From Caenorhabditis remanei (lineage: Eukaryota > Nematoda > Chromadorea > Rhabditida > Rhabditidae): DNA of 64,000 bases. The notes beneath the pieces were generated by a model. That model was not told the DNA's origin. It searched no databases and saw only the letters and a list, made by a program, of their open reading frames with translations. The stretch lies in the NCBI RefSeq assembly GCF_010183535.1, contig NC_071332.1, forward strand, positions 17,422,001-17,486,000, written 5' to 3'. The position numbers were made by a program, and so were the translations under genes. This document shows, piece after piece, positions 46,976 through 58,817 of the stretch (positions are counted from its first letter, which is position 1; each line of letters begins with the position of its first letter).

Positions 46976-48680
46976 TTACCGATACTCATTAACAGAAATA
47001 AAAAGGGAAAGAATAGAAATTAAAAGAGAGATCACACCAGCGGCTACAGATAACCATGCAGAGTAGCCGAGCTGAAAAAGTAGTTTTTCAAACATTTGAA
47101 ATTTTTGTTTTTAAATATACCAGTCGGTTAACGCAGCCTAAGGGCTGCTCAACCTCCTTTTCTACATTTTTTCTGTTGAAAATTTGAAGAAATGAATTCA
47201 TTTGAAGAATGAAAATGTTCTATAATTATTTCCCCCGTGAACTCCTATTTTTCTATTTCGGAAACAAAAGCCACTGAAAGGCTTGAAAACCAAGTTTTTT
47301 CACACAGTGACCTAGTCGAGACCTATTCTAACTAAAAAAATTAGACGGGCATCATTAAGAGAAAATTTCTGATCTTTTGGTCCAAATTTGAAGAAAATCG
47401 GTTCAGTAGGGAGGGCGGTAGGATCGGCGACAGACACACAAACATACAGCCGTTTGCGTTTGTTAATAGTAAAGATAAGGAGTGATCTGCGTGGGATTTC
47501 GACAGTGGAGACAGATAAATTTGCACGGGTCTTCATTTTTTGCGTTGTGCGCACTTATAATTATGTAAACAAGATTTTGCCAAAGTTGTGACAAGAAAAC
47601 ATTGAATTTCAATTTTTTTATGCAAGATCTCAAACTTTCAGGAGTCTATTTTTCAAAAAATTGGAAACAACGGTTTTAAAAACATGGATAGAGTAGACTT
47701 TTAATACTGGGGGCTCGCAAAGACGTGAATAATTTTTTTATAGATGGATTGTGCAAAAACGGAATACAAATTCGAAATCAACGCAAAATTTATTCGAGGA
47801 TTACATTTGTCTCCACTAAGAAATCCATATAAAAAATCAAATTCCTAAAAGGGTTTTCAAAAAAAAAAATCAGAAAACGCAAGTACGGCAGGGAGTTGTG
47901 GGCGGAGCAACGAGCAATATTGAATTTCATCAAAAAATAAATAATATGCTATATAATTGTATTGTTCATGATTAATCAATTAAAACAGAAATTTATCTTG
48001 AATTTAATTCAATGTTGCTTGTTAAAAAATCAGCTGGAATTTCATCAGCGCCGCTTGCAGTTTTTGCTTAAAAGCTCCGCCCACAGCTCTTTGCCGCACT
48101 GACCTGTTCAGCCCGCGAATTTTTTTTTCAAAATTTTTTGATAGTTTTTGTTATTTTTTCAGACCAGTCCGTCAGAAAAACTCACGGAATAAGAATTATC
48201 AAATCTTTTGTACTTTGCTGCATAAACCGCAAACAGTATAACCGCGGTAGCCGTGAATATAGCCACTAGTAAAGAAGCCACGGCGATGAATCGGAACCAT
48301 TTACGATTTCTGATTGTGTAACCCTTATCTCTCACTTTTAAACTGAAAATTATTTAGTTTTATTGAATATAGATTGATATAAATCTTACTGAGCCTTGAA
48401 AAGGAAGAACAGGATCAGAAGAAAAATTGCAAATGAAATGAACATTAGCCAACTTGCTATTGCAGCCCAAACATATTCATTCTAAATGAAAATTGTACAA
48501 AGAAGTATAAATAAATAAACTCACCGAATAATACGGTACTATGCCACCACACACATAAAAATTTTCCCAAATCGTGTAAGTTTGTTCACAAAGCCATGCC
48601 GGAGAAAAGATTCCTACTGTAATCGTGACAAACGCCACACCAATTAATAAGGCAAGTACTTTAAATTTGCCGTCTGTCAT
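46976..48680 (-). CDS. Claudin/PMP22-like four-helix membrane protein
   Basis: Four exons join in frame: 48680-48525, 48481-48390, 48342-48186 and 47071-46976, for 166 residues. Helix 1 is KVLALLIGVAFVTITVGIF. It is followed by a loop with SPAWLCEQ and VCGG, a W/C arrangement like the claudin-superfamily first loop. Helix 2 (WLMFISFAIFLLILFFLF), helix 3 (FIAVASLLVAIFTATAVILF), a short loop, and helix 4 in the last exon (GYSAWLSVAAGVISLLISIL) follow. The final exon lies 1.1 kb away but has a CTTTTTCAG acceptor and the right phase. Reading through the exon-3 donor would stop after 10 codons and lose helix 4. Family members act at cell contacts or as channel subunits. The role here is inferred only from topology. 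It is convergent with madd-2. Confidence 0.8.
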
Positions 48681-49870
48681 GTTGAAAAGAGGGGGGAGAG
48701 AAATGATCTTCCCAACTTCTTATCAATGATGAATGTGTTATCTTTGCAGTGATGATAATTTAAACCAATTCGGAAAGAATATGGCGTCATTAAACCATAG
48801 ACAATTTTGACTCATATTGTACAAATTCAAGTTTTAAAGTTTGAACTTTAGGTACACCTGCAAACGGCTTTATACTATACAGTAGCGGGCTTCCTTTGAA
48901 AAAAAAATTAGGCAAAACGGACATGATTCAGCTGAGTTACACATGAAAGTACAAAGGGGTGCTCACTTATGTGTGCTCGCTACTGTATTTGTTCAAAAGG
49001 ATTGGCAAATCGGAGATGGTCAACTTTTTCCGGGTGACTATGTTGATCGATGCTCAATCGACTCGGAGATTGCGTCTTAAAACGCTATGTTTTGAGCTGA
49101 AAAGTATACCGAAATGTAGGTCTCGGCGAGTTCTATGTCAGTGATCTACTCACTAGGGAAGGTCCTCGACTCGTTCTGGAGATAAGGGACGTGACCTATA
49201 TCATTGGAAAGCTGAAATCACGCTGATTCCAAATATATATTCAGTTTTGTTCCCTCGAGGACTGGTATTCGAGAAAAACAAGGTCAAAGTTAGAAAAAAT
49301 GACAAATTATTGCCTGTTTAACACGCGAAAAATTTTTTGAAATTTTTTTGGCATAGAACTCACTGAGATCTACATTTTGGAATATTTTTCAGCTCATATC
49401 ATTGTGTTTTAAGCGAGTTATAAGCAGGGTTGAGCTGAATTCCGTCTTCCGCCTTTCGCCTACAGCCTTGAGGTTAATTAATAGAAGAGATTGTTGACAT
49501 TTGGCTTGGATGGAGATAAAAAGAAAAATCAGAGTTGAAATGTTAACTTTCATAACTTTTCACGTTAAAGAAAATCCACTTTCGGCCGAGCCAATTCACA
49601 CTATTCCGTACCAGCTAAATCTGTTGTGCCTCCGGTGTCCAGGTTATGTAGTCAGGACGTTATGATAGACAGACATACTGTAAGAACCAATAATAATTTG
49701 CTAGAGAAAAACATTCATTTTGGAGTAGATTATTTAATAAGAATAGGTTTAAATTTTTCAGGAATCTCAGTATATGTATTTCAACTTATCGTTTTCTCGC
49801 ATAACCCTCGTTTCTTTTTCTCTTCTTCACGTTTGGCAATCTCCTCTTCCAAAATCTCAAATTTATGATT
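48681..49870. other. Intergenic region with short MITE and inverted repeat pair
   Basis: Upstream of the claudin-like gene and downstream of the calpain. Contains a ~110-base MITE at 48878-48987. An inverted pair lies at about 49075-49145 and 49355-49430 (AAATGTAGGTCTCGGCGAG against CTCACTGAGATCTACATTTT). No exon is recognised apart from a possible alternative last calpain exon near 49860-49795. Confidence 0.5.
48878..48987. mobile_element. Short Tc/mariner-like MITE
   Basis: Ends TACAGTAGCGGGC and GCTCGCTACTGTA form terminal inverted repeats, bounded by TA as expected for Tc1/mariner target sites. About 110 bases, no coding capacity, some 200 bases upstream of the claudin-like start. Confidence 0.7.
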
Positions 49871-52096
49871 TTATTCTTTATCCGAACACACCCACGTTAC
49901 CTGAACTCTGTACGAACAATCAATAAAAGATTCCACTGTCAATTCAACCGATTCAAGACTGATCCAAACAAAAGCAACGATACGTTTTGACTTTGATGGG
50001 ATTTTCAAGTATGAAGGTTCTAACAGTTTTAAAAAATGCTTCATGAAATTTTCATTCCATAAACCGCCAGTCCTGGTGTTTTCATTTTTTGTATTTATAA
50101 TGACACTGAGTTATAAGAGTAGTTAGGAATAATGAAATTAAAATATGAACTAACTGAACGTCAATCGACTTTTCCGTCTGATTTTCAGCCATTACAACTA
50201 AAAACGAGGATGTTCTATATTCTCGAAAAATCAATCCTTTCCGTATCTCTGCTTCAGTGGTTCCAAGTTTTTCCACCATCCTCAAAAGTGAATGGTTAGA
50301 AGATTGTGAAATTGTGACATAGTCATAGGAGATGTTTTCCATTCGATGGGCGCTGAAATTTGTGATAAAAATCTTTGAAGGGAAACGAGTAAATAACCTT
50401 CTGAAAATCCATTTATGTGCAATATAACGAGTGTCCTCCGCAAATGTAAAAATGGCGAGGTAGGAACCAGGCTCAAAATTGAATGGTTCGGTTTCGGCGA
50501 ATGCGACATTAGTATTCTGAAAAACACCATGAAAAGTTTGAATTTTTAATAACGACACTTTGAACCTGGTACTCGAATTTAAAAAGTAAAGTTAGTACCT
50601 TTTCTGACCATTTGTAACCAACAGCATGCGAAAACAATAATTCTCCAATTCGGTTATCTCTAGTGGCTTTATGAATATTGATGAGACCAAAGTGCTGCAA
50701 AAATACCATATCATTATTACAATAATAATAAATATTATTATTTCGAAGTTCAAAAAATGTATTACATGCTCAAATAAACCATTGAACAAATTCTCATTGT
50801 GTTGGCAAACAATTTCTATGGTGATCTCGCAACGAGTTTTGACATTGAAACAAAGAATTCTAAAAGTTGGTAGAATCTCATAACAAGGTATCATTCACTC
50901 ACCTTGAATCCTTTTCTTTAAACCAATCCGTTCCCTTTTCATACCAATCTTCCCTATATTTACAGACAGTCAACGCATCATACCACTGACAAAAATCATC
51001 AATTTCCATCCAGGATAACCGACGTTTTACCGCATTTTTTCTCCAATCGCTCCAGTTTTTTGTCGTCTCATAAACGTCAAGTTCCGACCATTTTCCTTTC
51101 CACTTGAGACCATTCGGACATCCAATCAGAATCAACCGATGACCCTCGTGAATTTTAGTATCAAGAATTGAGTAGGCATGGTTACTTTCGAGACCTGTTT
51201 TCTGTTTCTCATTTTCGAATTCATGTTCAGAATCGACAGTCATAAGGAATCCGTGACATCTGAAATAAAATTTCGTGAGCAACTGGTATGTACGTAATAA
51301 AACACACTGAAACTCTTTCAGTTTCTTCCATAACAAATCCAAATCCGTCTTCTTGCTCAACTTGATTATCATACTACTAGAACCTGGAGTGTGTTGAAAA
51401 TTGAAGTGAGCTTTTTTGATTCTGATAGACTCACCTGTCAGACATTTAAATGCTGATATCGGGCTTCCTCCATCTAGTTTGTGGTACCCTCCCAACATCT
51501 TTGCCACTGCTTTCTCGATAATGCATCCCCATAACTCAGTATAGAACATTTTTGCAAATTCAATATCGCCTAACTCATTGCAGGGTAGGTGACCATCCAC
51601 AACTACCATATTCCATTCTCCATGAAAGAATAATCTGGGAATGAATAATCTTGTTCTGTTTTGCTAGATTCTTGGAGAACGTGTACCTGACAAGAAAAAT
51701 TCCGTGTTTCAAAGAATAATCATTAGGTGGTAAAATCCATTCCAACAACTTTTGTCTTCTTGCAATCGTCATTAGTGGTGCAATCAACCAACAGTCTCCA
51801 ATATTCCCTTGTTCGGCATGAAATGGCCAAGAATCTTTATAAATAGTTAATGGATACTGCCCATTGGTTTTGAGTGCATTATAATTCCACATGGTTCTAT
51901 GCTTGTCCCATTCCAAGTCTTCATCATCAATGATGTCAAACTCTCCATCATAAAATATTTCATTTGGTTTTTTAAAATCTTCTGTCAATTTTTGAAATAC
52001 AGTTGTTTTAAAAAGACAGCTTGGAGAATAGCTTTCAGATCGCGTCACGATTTTCCTTATGATCACATATTTTAAAAAGTAAATCGGTTGCGTAGT
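49871..52096 (-). CDS. Divergent calpain-like protein, probably inactive
   Basis: Exons in frame: from about 52096 or 51998 to 51687, then 51634-51435, 51383-51308, 51259-50903, 50859-50766, 50694-50599, 50516-50398, 50352-50136 (approximate end) and 50105-49871. The protease core contains QGNIGDCWLIAPL (catalytic Cys present) and ESNHAYSILD (catalytic His present). Where calpains have an RNPWG motif with the catalytic Asn, this has IGCPNGLKWKGKWSELDVYE, so the Asn position reads Cys. C2-like/domain III material follows (NTNVAFAETEPFNFEPGSY). There are no EF hands. The true first exon is unresolved: 52690-52573 (MDPAVFEGFWVNLQ) is a candidate but its phase does not fit a visible acceptor. Calpains are cytosolic calcium-activated Cys proteases. 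This one may be a pseudo-protease. The stop overlaps an AATAAA. Confidence 0.72.
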
Positions 52097-52106
52097 TCAA
52101 ATCTGG

Positions 52107-52324
52107 GGCTACATTTTTCTAGTTGAGTATTTTTTGATAGCTCCGCCCATTTTTTGAATTTACACCTTTAAAGTTGTGCAAAAATAAGACAGATGGAGAG
52201 AGGGTGCAGAGAAGCGAGGATGTCTGCTTTCTCTGCGTCTCTCCTCCCACTCCACATTTTGAAGACGCATATCTCAAAAGTGGGCGGAGCTATCAAAAAA
52301 TGGTCAACTACAAAAATGTAGCCC
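52107..52324. repeat. Palindromic element (complete example of the GCAGAC-apex family)
   Basis: Arms GGGCTACATTTTT..GATAGCTCCGCCCA (52107-52150) and TGGGCGGAGCTATC..TGTAGCCC (52280-52324) are reverse complements. The centre carries a Cys-free apex, GCAGAGAAGCGAGGATGTCTGC. It shows that the scattered GCAGAC-type repeats are middles of foldback elements. It sits upstream of the calpain core. Confidence 0.78.
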
Positions 52325-52572
52325 TTGATGTTATCTACACAGATCATATAAAGAATTCTGAATTTTGACCATGAGAATTCTGATTTCCGTTGAAAATTGT
52401 TTTGAAACCTGTGACTTTCGTGTGAAATTTTCAACGTTTTTTTGGATTATCGATTAAAATTGCAGCCGATTTTAGTGTTTTGTGATTGAATTTTGAATGA
52501 AAACAACGCCAAAAACTCGTTTTCGATGATGAGTAGAAAACATTTTCCTCAATTTAGTCTTTTCCGACTTCT

Positions 52573-52690
52573 GACTTACGTTGTGGAAAGTCACTTCCGC
52601 GTAACTCTGTCCTGGATATTCACAGACGCCGGTGGGTCTACTAGAAAAAAGTAAGGTGGTTTGCAAATTCACCCAAAATCCTTCAAAAAC
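52573..52690 (-). CDS. Orphan candidate first exon (42-residue ORF with good donor)
   Basis: Begins ATG at 52690 just after a GTTGTTAG acceptor-like site and runs MDPAVFEGFWVNLQTTLLF to EVTFHN, ending at a CAAC|GTAAGT donor. It is on the calpain strand, about 0.5 kb upstream of the core. All visible acceptors before the calpain core have phase 1 or 2, whereas this exon ends in phase 0. The link is therefore unproven, and a small exon may be missing. Confidence 0.4.
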
Positions 52691-52896
52691 AGCTGGATCC
52701 ATTTGTGACACTTCTCTAACAACCTATCTTCTCTTGATTTAGTGATATTAGAGACCGTCGACATTTTGTTAAAATTAAAGTAGAAATGAATAGAAATGAA
52801 AAAAAAAGAGTTATCCTGCGAATCCACGTGAATTTCACATTTCTCTGCGTCTCTTCATTCCTTTTAACCAATTATCCTTATAACCTTGACCGTCCT

Positions 52897-53361
52897 TCAT
52901 GCACTATATTTCTTTTTCTTATTTCTTGCATTAAAAAACGTTTCAAATGAGAGAAGCAGGCACCATACCCGATAGATGACAAGCGGAACAGAACAGATTG
53001 ATGATCTCAGTATTACTTCCTTACGGGACACAAAATTGTACTTCAATTCCCGAAACTTCAACCACTGTCGACTTTTTGCTGCCTTCATCTTCTTTTTACA
53101 AATCCTCCTAGCCTTCTTTTCACTCTTCATCTTACGTTTCCTATTTTCCTGTAGTTTCCTTTGCTCTGATTCCCATTTTTCTTTTTGTGACCTTATACGA
53201 CGCTTGATATTCCGCCTCTCATCTCTTACAGCTTCTTTCATTTCCCAATTCTCAACCAATATTGACTTGACGATCCCAGGTAACTCTTGCTTGAAAAAGT
53301 CTGCCAACACTCGCTTGATGTTTTCGACGGAACTGTTATAATCATCAGAGCTCTCGACCAT
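52897..53361 (-). CDS. Short Lys/Arg-rich coiled-coil protein
   Basis: A 154-codon ORF starts at ATG 53361 (MVESSDDYNSSVENIKRVL), followed by a highly charged probable helix (about residues 45-105, KEKWESEQRKLQENRKRK). A TCCC|GTAAGG donor near 53022 may end the real exon, since the tail beyond it is hydrophobic and unlike the rest. The ORF lies 120 bases downstream of the stop of the RCC1-like gene, whose AATAAA is at 53440-53435. That spacing would suit an SL2-type operon, but I see no decisive intergenic element. I do not recognise the family. Confidence 0.5.
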   Translation of the reverse strand: MVESSDDYNSSVENIKRVLADFFKQELPGIVKSILVENWEMKEAVRDERRNIKRRIRSQKEKWESEQRKLQENRKRKMKSEKKARRICKKKMKAAKSRQWLKFRELKYNFVSRKEVILRSSICSVPLVIYRVWCLLLSFETFFNARNKKKKYSA

Positions 53362-53481
53362 GTTGACGACTTCAGCTTCTTACTTCGTTTTAAACATGAC
53401 TCCCTTTTGAAAAATAATTGGTAATAAATAATCTTTTATTGAATAAATGTTTGAACGAATTCAACTTAAATACATTATATT

Positions 53482-56400
53482 TCAATTTATATTCCTCCGA
53501 TTGAGATAGTACTCATGTGTCCGTCTCCCCTGTGGGTTAGCAAGAAACAGATCATAACATTTCACCTCCCAAGCGAACAGGGTTTTCTGAAAAAAGAAAC
53601 TTTTTTTCATGTTTTGCTTCTGATAACTCACCATTAACTCAGCCTCAACATCTTCATCCTTGTTTTCATTTCCTTTTGACAAGAACTTTTTCAACCAGTC
53701 CTTGTCAACCTTCTCAGGATCCGCTTTTGCGTCTGGTCTAATGAATGGAGGAATTTTTTTGGTTGGAATTTCACTTATCAAAATGGAAAATCGGTCAGTC
53801 TCTTGTAGAAATAGAGCCATTTCGATGTAGTGGTACTTTTCGATTTTCTCGGCCATGCTGGAAATGAAAGAAATTTCGGGGGTTGGGAGTCACAAGAAAA
53901 ACATTAATGATGAGAGACCAGAACTATGAAAAACAGAGAGGGTACAGAACATAGTTGTCCGGAATCCGGATTCCGGATTCCGAAATTGCGGGTTTTTGAC
54001 ATTCCGGTTCCGGTTCCGGATTCCGGAAAATTAAACATTTCATTCCGGTTCCGAATTCCGGATTCCGGTTTTTTGAGTTTCCTTTTTCCCGAATCCAAAA
54101 ATTGAAATTTTAAATTTTTTTTGAGTTTAAAAGACAACTATAGTACGTCGTTTTCGGTTTTGATCCTCAAAAGTAGTTTTAAACCTTATTTATCATTAAA
54201 ACACTCAAAAAAAATGAATTTGTTTGGTCTTGCAAATTTATCAAATCCTTCCAAATTCCGGATTCCGGAATTCCGGGTATTTTCGTCATTCCGGTTACGG
54301 ATTCCGTATTCCGGTAAATGTAAAATCTCATTCCGGTTCCGTTTTCCGGATTTCGGAAATCAAAAAATGTCATTCCGTAAAACTATGGTACAGCGCTGTA
54401 AAAATCAAGAATTCTACTCACGTTTTCATAAATTTCCAATAATTGACTGCAGGAGTAATCGTCTGATTTTGGAAAAGGAACAGATCCAGGCGATATCTCC
54501 CAATCATCTCACACACTCCCTCAAAGTCCTCAGTAAGGAGTTCCAGAATTGATTCGTTGTCTTTTTGCTCGGCTGAAAATTTTTTGAATCAACATGTAGA
54601 GCTTTAGACAGGAAACTTATGTACCTGTCAGAACGATCATTCTGAGCAAATCTTTGTTGAGGTGGGAGAAAATACAGTATCTCGACATTCTGAACACATC
54701 CATCTTCTGAAATCTTTTTTCAAATTCCAGATTTTTCCAATCCTCACAAACCTGCTCCATAGACATTTCGAAGAACACCCGTCGATCAATCACCACTGCC
54801 ATCATCGCCTCAATTGTGTCCTCCGAAAACGGTAGATCAAAAGTGTCCGCGCTTGTTTCCGTCGAGTTTTCGTATCGTCGTTTGGCACCATCATATTCGG
54901 AGAATAGTTCGAAAAGGACATTGGGAACTTGGACGAAGGAGTTATCAATGGTTTGGATACGGTAGATTTCGTTGCGTGGCAGGCGGATGGCCATGTAAAA
55001 CGTGTCGATGCTCCTGGAATGCAATGGCATTATGTATTTTTAATCTGTGGGAGGAGCTTAAGCTGATCCTCCCTACTTCGGCAGCAGTGTCGTACAGTTT
55101 TGATTCAAAAAGGAATTTAACTGAGGAGTTGAGGCACGCCCTTTTCTCCGTGCCGCAGCAAGATATTTTATTAATTCAGATCCCGAAACTTCAGAATATT
55201 CCAAGAAACTTTTGTATGCTGAAAAACACCATAATTCCTGTTTCTAGGAGCTTTGGTGGAACAGTTTTTGAATTCCTAGTTTTCTAACATTTTTCAACTA
55301 ATATATCAAAAAAACAGAAAACTTGCACGCTAGCTCAGAACGTCGTAAAATAGGATGTACTGTACGCAGTCACTGTGATCCATTCGGTGTCCGCGTACAA
55401 TACATCAAATCTTATGACATTTTGAGTAAATGAAAAATTGATCTCTAGAAAAGACACGCTGAGTTCGATTCTGACGCTGCAATTTCAAAACTTTCTGGAG
55501 TATCGAAATCTGAATTTTTAAAAAAGTTGACTCACTTTTCGAATCCAATCAGACTCTGAATGTCATGCTTGATAAGGAAGAAGGAGTCCATCAGATTCCG
55601 AAAACGTTCTGGGTCGTGGTCTCGCTTGCAAACCTGAAATAACCGGAAAATTAGAAAAAAACATAACTTCATATGTACACCTCATTCAAATCTAACACTC
55701 CTTGCTCATCAATTGCATCCAACAGCTCTGGATACACACATCGTATGTACGCGTCTACTGTAGTCATACGGTAGACAACAGGGCGGCGCTTATTGTACTC
55801 ATGACCAACTCCGACGACCTGGAACAATAATTTAATCAAATTTTTGTTAAAACTGGTGAGTAACTGAGCTGACCGTAAGCGGACGGGACTCTGGCCTTCT
55901 TTCCATAGACATTTCTGGTGTTATGTAGTTGAAAAATTCTCGCTTTGGTGTAATCGCAACGGGAGAACAATCTGAAGCGTTCCTGAAGCAGAGAGGATTT
56001 TGACAGATTTGTCCTGACTGACGGATATCAATGCTTTCTTTTTGTTTTTCTCGGCTGTTGACTGGCTGAAAATACAGAAAAGGTTTTCCAAGAACACGGA
56101 TCCTGAACAGGGATTTGGGGGACTCGGAAATATCAAAACTAGAAAATTTACCGAATTATTCTTGTCTGAAACTTCTTCTTCCTTTTTTTAAGTTCCGGAA
56201 AACTTTAGACTGAAACTCCGTTCCGCACGTCCCTGGTCCAAACGGGGTTAAGAAAATCACCGCCTTCCACCGGAAACGTTTCCGTTTGAAGAACTCACCC
56301 AAAAAACGAAAGACTTCCCATTCGGATCCGTCGCGAACCCTCCAATCGACACGGGCAGTAAACATTCCTGTAACACTGCCACCAAGCAATCCGTATTCCA

Positions 56401-58817
56401 TGACAAGCCTTCTAACAAGATAACATCATCATCTTCTGCACTCACTCGTTGCTTCTTCAACGGAGGTAACTGTGTCTGTTGATCTCTTGGAGCCAGTACA
56501 TAGTTTCCTTTGCAGAATGTTCCAGAGATGTTCGCGTAGATGGTTCCTGGAAAATTGTTATTAGGATACGTTTTAAAACCAACTGTTTCAAAACTGATAT
56601 ATTGGACCGGTCCGTGTTAGCCAACCAGAGACCCGGATTGGTATATTAGAAACATGTCATTTTTACATAAAACGAAAAAAAATCACTAGAAATAAGGCAT
56701 TTGCTGTTCACTATCACTCGAATGTCTCTTTTTTCAGTTTATTTTCTCACGTTCAGTGTTGAAATGTCATCGTCTCAAAACGTTTAATTTCAAAATGTCT
56801 CCGCTTTCCAAAATTATGGTTTCGAAACGTATGGAAGCCAGATTTCATGAGTTCCACCAGTTACTCACCATCTTGACACACTGAAATCTCCACCGGTGTA
56901 CGCTGCTTATTGACACGACGCCCATCGAGTAAGATAACTGGCCGCTTTCAGCGCAGCCTTTGAATGTTTCTACCGGTCTCTGTGAAGACTTGAACCTGTA
57001 ATTAAAAATTGTTTCAGATGATTTCTTTCCACATTCCAACTCACTTTCTGAATTTCCCTTTTCGAATCAATGAGTTCCAGTTCTATTGGTTGTGCCAATG
57101 TGTCACGATTGTTTTCTCGGAATTCTGTTGAGTTGTCAGTAATGACAACTGCTTCTGGATTAATACGGTAATTACCAAGCTGAGCCAGCTTGATCGGTAT
57201 CGTGGTAATGCTGTCTTTTTCTTTTTCAGAGTTTGGCTTGAAATTGGAGATCACTCCGCATCCGTAGGCGTCTCCGTTCTTCATCAGAAAGATTGAGTGT
57301 CGAGTTCCCATGTACACATTTCGGATTTCTCCAGAAATTTTGACTCTTGTCAAGTCCTCAACAAATTTCTCGTCGGAGCCAACACCAAGTTGACCGTACT
57401 CGTTGTTTCCTCGAGCTAGAACGAAGTCGCTTTCTGGAAAAAACAATTTAAATAACTTGATTATACGAGCACGAAACGCTCATTACAACCGCGCTATACC
57501 GAAACCGAAGAAAATTGTGTTTCGGTGGAGCGCAGTTGTAAGAATTGTGCCCAGCTAAAAAGTTTCTCACCTGGCTTAGCAAATACATATGCAACACGTC
57601 CATCTCCATTTCTTACAGCTAAACACTCTTCCAGTGGAATACCAGAAGTATCTCCAACTTGCCGAGCGAATAGGTATATTGACAAGCGGTCCAGTTTTGA
57701 GATCTGCAACAGTATTCCAAAATTGTATCTCAAATAATTGGAGTGATTTGAACAAAAGACGGCCGCGGTCTAGAATACGTCAATTCAGCCATTGCATACT
57801 TGTCAATGCCCAGATAATTGGCGCCAAAGCTCAAAATTCAAATTTTTTGAATTTTTCACAATAAAGTCTAAATTTCGGCTTTGTTTCAGAATTAGAGGAA
57901 ATTCCGAATATTCAGCAAGAATTTTCACATTTTAGATGAAAAATTGAAAAAAAAAGTCTAAAAAATAACGTCACTCGACTCAGCTGAAACGAGTGCCACC
58001 GTATTATTTGAAGGTAATTCCGAAATTTACTGGATTTTTCGATTTTTAAGGCGATTTTTTTTCAATAAAACTGATAATCAACATCAAAAAATTGAATGAA
58101 ATTCAAATATTGTCTTAAAATGTTACGATACCACTTGTTTCAGCTGTGTCAGGCAGAGTTGATGGGTCCTAGGCCATATTTAAAATGCCAAAAAAAAAAT
58201 TTCATACCTCCTCAGCCATCATTCTCTTCTTGAAAATACTGCAGTTCTGCACACATTTCACTAGAATTCTGGCGGCCTCGTCGGCCTTCTCTGGGCCAGA
58301 ATTGACATCTCCTATAAAAAAATACTAATTGGCGAAAAGAAATAATTTGCCACCAACCATAGCACTTCTTGACAATTTGCTTGAACGCCTCCGGTGCTCC
58401 AAGTGGTTTGGTAAAGACCAACTCGCGAAGATTTTTCAGATCCTCATCGTTTTCGAGGCTGAAAAAATTACATTTAAAAATTTCGATATTGAAAAAACAA
58501 CGACATATTTCTTTCTGACTTCTTCCTCTTTTTACGGCTTCTCTCATAATCTGAGTTCTCCGAGAGGAGTACACGGAGAGAGGGGAAAAAGAGCAAGAGC
58601 AGCTTCCGCCGGCTTACATCGATTTCATATGAATGACCGAATTGAAAAAAAGATTAATTTCCAAATTTTGAGTTGCGAATCGTCGCTGTTACTTAACGGC
58701 ATAGTTTCAAAGTTACGAAATCTCAAAAATTATTTTTAAAAAACCTCTATTTAAAATAAAAACTTACAAATCTTGAGTGTTTCCTTTTCCGTTTTCTTCA
58801 ATGTCCGGTTCACCCAT
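53482..58817 (-). CDS. RCC1-repeat, IBtk-like protein with in-frame TGA and a frameshift (possible pseudogene)
   Basis: Fifteen exons: 58817-58768, 58458-58358, 58311-58208, 57703-57571, 57433-57045, 56995-56869, 56546-56299, about 56181-56152, 56065-55874, 55818-55681, 55633-55536, 55013-54625, 54572-54422, 53857-53632 and 53586-53482. They make about 826 codons. An RCC1 motif is clear (FVLARGNNEYGQLGVGSDE, about residue 131). VSIGGFATDPNGKSFVF resembles the segment before the first BTB of human IBtk, and later exons look like very degenerate BTB material. Exon 6 has TGA at 56950-56948 between two good coding halves. Exon 8 fits only if a non-consensus acceptor is used or a 7-A run at 56183-56189 were 6. 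All other splice sites and phases are intact, so decay is recent or the model needs unusual splicing. RCC1/BTB proteins are regulators or CUL3 adaptors. Confidence 0.65.
53950..54380. repeat. ATTCCGG-rich repeats in the IBtk-like intron
   Basis: Two blocks, 53955-54085 and 54255-54375, in the intron between exons 13 and 14, consist of ATTCCGGATTCCGG and CATTCCGGTTCCGG words. There are around 20 ATTCCGG or CCGGAAT cores. The word is nearly self-complementary, so long foldbacks are possible. Confidence 0.85.
57483..57543. repeat. Perfect-looking hairpin repeat in an intron
   Basis: TTACAACCGCGCTATACCGAA and TTCGGTGGAGCGCAGTTGTAA form a hairpin with a short loop, in the intron between exons 4 and 5 of the IBtk-like gene. 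Same family as 1311-1347. Confidence 0.8.

Noticed and set aside
56156..56401. Alternative frame through exon 7 of the IBtk-like gene (MEYGLLGGSVTG...)
   Set aside because: It would need a 34-base intron, and it loses the VSIGGFATDPNGKSF match to the IBtk family.
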